A stretch of 24,369 nucleotides of DNA from contig JASWJB010000865.1 in the NCBI GenBank assembly GCA_032433595.1, positions 1-24,369 on the forward strand, written 5' to 3'. The DNA is from Conoideocrella luteorostrata. Its lineage: Eukaryota > Ascomycota > Sordariomycetes > Hypocreales > Clavicipitaceae. Below, in pieces: positions 19,764-24,369 of this stretch. The notes beneath the pieces were generated by a model. The model searched no databases. It had not been told where the DNA came from and saw nothing but the letters and a program-made list of their open reading frames with translations. The translations under genes and the position numbers were made by a program. Each line of letters starts with the position of its first letter. The stretch's first letter is position 1.

Positions 19764-20513
19764 ATGAAAAATTTATTAAATTCATTTGTATCTTTCGATG
19801 CACCTGTAGCTTGAGGTATTTATTTCCAAGATAGTGCTACACCACAAATGGAAGGATTAGTAGAATTACATGATAATATTATGTATTACTTAGTATTAAT
19901 CTTATTTGCTGTGGGATGAGTAATGTTCTCATTAGTAAGAAATTTTGCAGCTGCAAAAGCACCTATATCTCATAAATATTTAAATCACGGGACTTTAATA
20001 GAATTAATATGAACTATAACACCAGCTGTTGTATTAATATTAATCGCATTCCCTTCATTCAAATTATTATATTTAATGGATGAAGTAAATGATCCTTCTA
20101 TGACTGTTTTAGCAGAAGGTCATCAATGATATTGAAGTTACCAATACCCTGATTTTATAGATTCTAGTGAAGAATTTATAGAATTTGATTCATATATCGT
20201 ACCTGAATCAGACTTAGAAGACGGTGGGTTGAGAATGTTAGAAGTAGATAACAGAGTTATAGTTCCTGAATTAACACATATCAGATTCGTTATAACATCT
20301 GGAGACGTTATACATTCATTCGCATGTCCTTCATTAGGTATAAAAACTGACGCATACCCTGGTAGATTAAATCAAGTATCAGTATTTATTAACAGAGAAG
20401 GTGTATTCTATGGACAATGTTCAGAAATATGTGGAATCTTACATAGTTCAATGCCTATAGTTATAGAATCTGTAAATATAGACAAATTTGTTCACTGATT
20501 ATACAACGCTTAA
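19764..20513 (+). CDS. cox2: cytochrome c oxidase subunit 2
   Basis: Complex IV subunit that takes electrons from cytochrome c through the binuclear CuA centre in the intermembrane space. It has 249 residues with two N-terminal helices (about 40-60 and 80-100), then the cupredoxin domain. CuA ligands are all present: H184, C219, E221, C223, H227 and M230 (HSFACPS and [14 protein letters not shown]). The aromatic patch HQWYWSYQYPD that accepts electrons is intact, with its Trp residues as TGA. The N-terminus [27 protein letters not shown] is typical, with a short leader normally cleaved. Confidence 0.97.
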
Positions 20514-20560
20514 TGATGTATTATTACATATTTTAACTGATAAATTATTATCAGATAAAA

Positions 20561-20633
20561 AGAGGTATTAGTTTAATGGTAAAACTTGATGTTACGGCCA
20601 TCACAATCGTAGTTCGAGTCTATGATGCCTCTA
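20561..20633 (+). tRNA. trnR: tRNA-Arg (anticodon ACG)
   Basis: The acceptor AGAGGTA pairs with TGCCTCT (one U-G). Anticodon stem TGATG/CATCA encloses TTACGGC, giving ACG for the rare CGN codons. It sits between cox2 and nad4L, the usual place in Hypocreales. Confidence 0.93.
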
Positions 20634-20704
20634 GTGTAGTTTCATTTTTAATGTCTATGCTAAACATGTTTAGAATAATTTGATTAAATATTTAATTAAA
20701 AAAA

Positions 20705-20974
20705 ATGAGTTTAACTTTAGTACTTTTTTTAATAGGAATTTTAGGGTTCGTATTTAATAGAAAAAATATAATATTAATGCTTATTTCAATAGAAATAATG
20801 CTATTATCTATAACATTCCTAATATTAATAAGTTCTATTAATCTTGATGATATAATAGGGCAAACATATGCTATATACATTATAGTAGTTGCCGGTGCAG
20901 AATCTGCTTTAGGTTTGGCTATTTTAGTAGCCTTTTATAGACTAAGAGGAAGTATCGCAATAGAATATAAATAA
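20705..20974 (+). CDS. nad4L: NADH dehydrogenase subunit 4L
   Basis: Three-helix complex I subunit (ND4L/NuoK) of 89 residues. The conserved glutamates lie in helix 2 ([10 protein letters not shown]) and helix 3 ([17 protein letters not shown]). The start [21 protein letters not shown] is standard. The last base of the stop codon TAA is the first base of the nad5 ATG (one-base overlap), a well-known coupled pair in ascomycetes that ensures linked expression. Confidence 0.97.
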   Translation: MSLTLVLFLIGILGFVFNRKNIILMLISIEIMLLSITFLILISSINLDDIIGQTYAIYIIVVAGAESALGLAILVAFYRLRGSIAIEYK

Positions 20975-22968
20975 TGTATTTAAGTATTATTATATTACCT
21001 TTATTAGGATCTATAGTATCCGGGTTTTTTGGTAGAAAAGTCGGTGTGACAGGTAGTCGTATAATAGGTTGTTCAAGTATATTAGCAACTACAATATTAG
21101 CCGTTATCGGTTTCTTTGAAATAGGATTTAGTAATAATCCTGTTTCAATAACTTTATTTAAATGATTAGACAGTGAATCATTTAACATGGTATGAAATTT
21201 CCAATTTGATAGCTTAACAGTGTCAATGTTAATACCTGTATTAGTGATTAGTACATTAGTTCACTTTTACTCTATAGGTTATATGAGTCATGACCCACAC
21301 AGTCAAAGATTCTTTAGTTACTTAAGTTTGTTCACTTTTATGATGATCATATTAGTAACAGGAAATAATTATTTAGTAATGTTCGTTGGTTGAGAAGGTG
21401 TTGGAGTTTGTTCATACCTTTTAGTTAGTTTCTGATTCACTAGAATCGCGGCTAATCAAAGTTCATTATCAGCATTTTTAACTAATAGAGTTGGTGATGC
21501 TTTCTTAACAATTGGTATGTTTATATTATTATGATCTTTAGGTAACTTAGATTATAGCACAGTGTTCTCAATTGCTCCTTATATGAATGAAAATATTATA
21601 ACAATAATAGGTATTTGCTTATTAATAGGTGCTATGGCAAAAAGTTCACAAGTAGGTCTTCATATTTGATTACCTATGGCTATGGAAGGTCCTACACCTG
21701 TGTCTGCATTAATACACGCAGCAACAATGGTTACAGCTGGAGTTTACTTGTTAATACGTTCATCTCCTTTAATAGAATACAGTTCAACAGTTTTATTAAT
21801 ATGTTTATGATTAGGAGCTATTACTACAGTATTTAGTTCTTTAATAGGATTATTTCAACAAGATATTAAAAAAATTATTGCTTATTCTACAATGAGTCAA
21901 CTAGGTATGATGGTTATAGCTATAGGATTATCTTCATATAATATTGCTATTTTCCATTTAATTAACCACGCTTTTTATAAAGGATTATTATTCTTAGGTG
22001 CCGGTGCAGTTATACACGCTGTATCTGATAATCAAGATTTAAGAAAATATGGTGGATTAATTTCATTTTTACCTTTAACTTATACAGTTATTTTAATAGC
22101 TAGTCTTAGTTTAGTAGCTTTCCCATTCATGACAGGTTTCTATAGTAAAGATTTTATATTAGAATCTGCTTTTGGTCAATATCAATTTAGTAGTATAAAT
22201 GTTTATTTTATTGCAACTATTGGTGCAATATTTACTACATTATATTCAGTTAAAGTATTATACTTAACTTTCTTAGCTAATCCTAATGGACCTGTAAATT
22301 ATTACAAAAATGCTCATGAAGGTGATATCTTCTTAAGCTTACCTTTAGTTATATTAGCTATTTTTTCAATATATTTTGGATTTTTAACTAAAGATATATT
22401 TATAGGGTTAGGTTCAGGATTTTTTACAGATAATAGTATATTCATACATCCAATGCATGAAATATTAATAGATACAGAATTTGCTGTTCCTACTTTCTTT
22501 AAATTATTACCCTTCTTCTTTACATTAGGTTTCTCAGCTTTAGCTATAATCTATCCAGAATTTATGCCAAAATTTGTAACAGATTTTAAATTGTCTAGAT
22601 TAGGGTACTATGTATTTGGTTTCTTTAATCAACGTTTCTTGGTAGAATTGTTTTATAATAAATATATAATTAATACAGTATTAGATTTAGGAGGTCAAAC
22701 TACTAAAGTTTTAGATAAAGGAAGTATAGAATGAGTAGGTCCTTACGGAATGAACGTGTTATTAACAAAAACAAGTAAAACTATATCTGGATTAAGTAAA
22801 GGAGTTGTAACAGATTACGCTCTTTATATTTTAATAGGAGTCTGTTTCTATTTATCTATATTTAGTTTTGTTTCAGTATATCTTGACTTAGTAAATGTTA
22901 TAACAGTTACATGTGTAGTAGTTTTACTAGGAATAAGTAATTATGTTACATCAAATAAAGAAGCTTAA
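20974..22968 (+). CDS. nad5: NADH dehydrogenase subunit 5
   Basis: Largest antiporter-like subunit of complex I (ND5/NuoL), 664 residues, with the long lateral helix toward its C-terminus. The frame runs from ATG at 20974, overlapping nad4L by one base, to TAA. Hallmarks are [20 protein letters not shown] with the channel glutamate, [72 protein letters not shown] and [16 protein letters not shown] Trp codons break the frame under the standard code, for example at 21163, 21193 and 21391. No intron is present, although nad5 often carries one in related fungi. Confidence 0.97.
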
Positions 22969-23200
22969 TATAAGCTTTTAAAATAGTAATAATAACGTTA
23001 GTTATACTATACTTTAAATTAAAATACTAATTATTTGCATATTATGCAGTATATATATTAGTGAATTTTTTATTCTATAATATATAATAAAGAAAAATAC
23101 ATATATAGTTTATCTAAATTAATATATTTGAATGATCTCCCGTTAGCAAGTTCTTATATTATATATGTATTAACAATCAAATTAAATTAAAAAAAAAACT
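22969..23200 (+). other. nad5-cob spacer and cob leader
   Basis: A 232-base A+T-rich spacer with no gene. It has short hairpins (TGCAT-ATT-ATGCA near 23036-23048; an imperfect A/T stem about 23064-23098) and a GC-richer patch CTCCCGTTAGCAAG near 23137-23150. A run of about nine A precedes CT and the cob ATG. Confidence 0.5.
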
Positions 23201-24369
23201 ATGAGAATATTAAAAAGTCATCCTTTCTTAAAGTTGTTTAACGCATACTTAATAGATCACTCTCAACCTAGTAATATAAACTATTTATGAAACTTCGGTT
23301 CATTATTAGGATTATGTCTAGGAATACAAATTATAACAGGTATAACATTAGCAATGCATTATAACCCAAGTGTAGCAGAAGCCTTTAATTCTGTAGAACA
23401 CATAATGCGTGATGTTAATAACGGTTGATTAGTTCGTTACTTACATAGTAACACAGCATCAGCTTTCTTCTTCTTAGTATATTTACACATAGGAAGAGGA
23501 TTATACTATGGATCATATAGAGCTCCAAGAACATTAGCATGAGTATTAGGAGCAGTTATCTTAATCCTTATGATGGGTACAGGTTTCTTGGGATACGTAT
23601 TACCTTATGGACAAATGTCATTATGAGGTGCTACAGTTATTACTAATTTAATAAGTGCTATACCTTGAATAGGACAAGACATAGTAGAATTTATATGAGG
23701 AGGTTTCTCTGTTAATAATGCTACATTGAACAGATTCTTCGCATTACATTTTGTTTTACCTTTCGTATTAGCTGCATTAGCTTTAATGCACTTAATAGCT
23801 GTACACGAATCAGCTGGAGCAAGTAATCCATTAGGAGTACCTGGATACTATGACAGAGTACCATTTGCACCATATTTCTTATTTAAAGATTTAATAACAA
23901 TCTTTATTTTCTTCTTTGTATTAAGTATGTTCGTATTCTTCATGCCTAACGTATTAGGAGATAGTGAAAATTACGTTGTAGCTAATCCAATGCAAACACC
24001 TGCCGCTATAGTACCAGAATGATATTTATTACCATTCTATGCTATATTAAGATCTATACCTAATAAATTATTAGGAGTTATAGCTATGTTTGCTGCATTA
24101 GTAGCTATATTAGCCTTACCTTACACAGATCTAGGTAGAACTAAAGGTTTACAATTCAGACCTTTAAGTAAAATATTATTCTATATATTCGTAGCTAACT
24201 TCTTAATACTACAACAACTAGGTGCAAAACACGTTGAAAGTCCATTTATAGAATTTGGACAAATAAGTACAACATTATATTTTGCTCACTTCTTCGTATT
24301 AGTACCAGCTGTTAGTATAATAGAAAATACATTAATAGACTTATATCAAGCAAATAATAAATCAAGATA
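23201..24369 (+). CDS. cob: cytochrome b (stop codon completed across the circle junction)
   Basis: Core subunit of complex III with both quinone sites and two b hemes in the inner membrane. 389 residues are encoded in the window. The heme ligands are all present at the yeast positions: H82 and H183 for bL, H96 and H197 for bH. The Qo motif PEW appears near the C-terminal half ([23 protein letters not shown]) and the N-terminus [20 protein letters not shown] is standard. The final codon starts at 24368 as TA; base 1 of the window is A, giving TAA if the molecule is circular. No intron is present. The only frame breaks are TGA Trp codons. Confidence 0.96.

Noticed and set aside
21615..21836. 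73-codon + strand frame inside nad5
   Set aside because: It is out of frame with nad5, which is fully conserved through this interval; shadow frame.

Overview
The window is a fungal mitochondrial genome and is very probably complete. Every gene lies on the + strand. TGA is read as tryptophan at conserved positions (genetic code 4), the spacers are very A+T-rich, and the full oxidative-phosphorylation set is present: nad1-6 with nad4L, cob, cox1-3, atp6, atp8 and atp9. It also has both rRNAs, 25 tRNAs covering all 20 amino acids, and rps3 inside a group I intron of the large rRNA. The last in-frame codon of cob is TA at 24368-24369, and base 1 of the window is A, so joining the ends gives TAA. 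This supports a 24,369-base circle cut at the end of cob.

The gene order is cob-trnC-cox1-trnR-nad1-nad4-atp8-atp6-rns-trnYDSN-cox3-trnG-nad6-trnVISWP-rnl(rps3)-trnTEMMLAFKLQHM-nad2-nad3-atp9-cox2-trnR-nad4L-nad5. This is the common Hypocreales (Sordariomycetes) arrangement. The small size and near absence of introns fit the compact mitogenomes of about 24-25 kb known in that order, such as Lecanicillium and Metarhizium. I cannot name the species.

Layout: 1-551 is trnC plus an A+T-rich leader; 552-6271 holds cox1, trnR, nad1, nad4, atp8 and atp6; 6272-6640 is a structured spacer; 6641-8774 holds rns and four tRNAs; 8821-10594 holds cox3, trnG and nad6; 10701-11153 is a five-tRNA cluster; about 11200-15910 is rnl with its rps3 intron; 15936-16973 is a twelve-tRNA cluster; 17072-22968 holds nad2/nad3 (abutting), atp9, cox2, trnR and nad4L/nad5 (overlapping); 23201-24369 is cob. 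The proteins are core subunits of complexes I, III, IV and ATP synthase. The rRNAs, tRNAs and Rps3 supply the translation machinery.

No new multi-gene system is visible and there are no accessory ORFs, homing endonucleases, plasmid-like genes or CRISPR arrays. The interest is in non-coding structure: a four-run G-quadruplex motif between atp9 and cox2, a two-tier hairpin in front of nad2, many perfect stem-loops in the spacers, an unusual GCAA tetraloop at the sarcin-ricin position of rnl, and three CAU-anticodon tRNAs, one of which may really serve AUA isoleucine codons.
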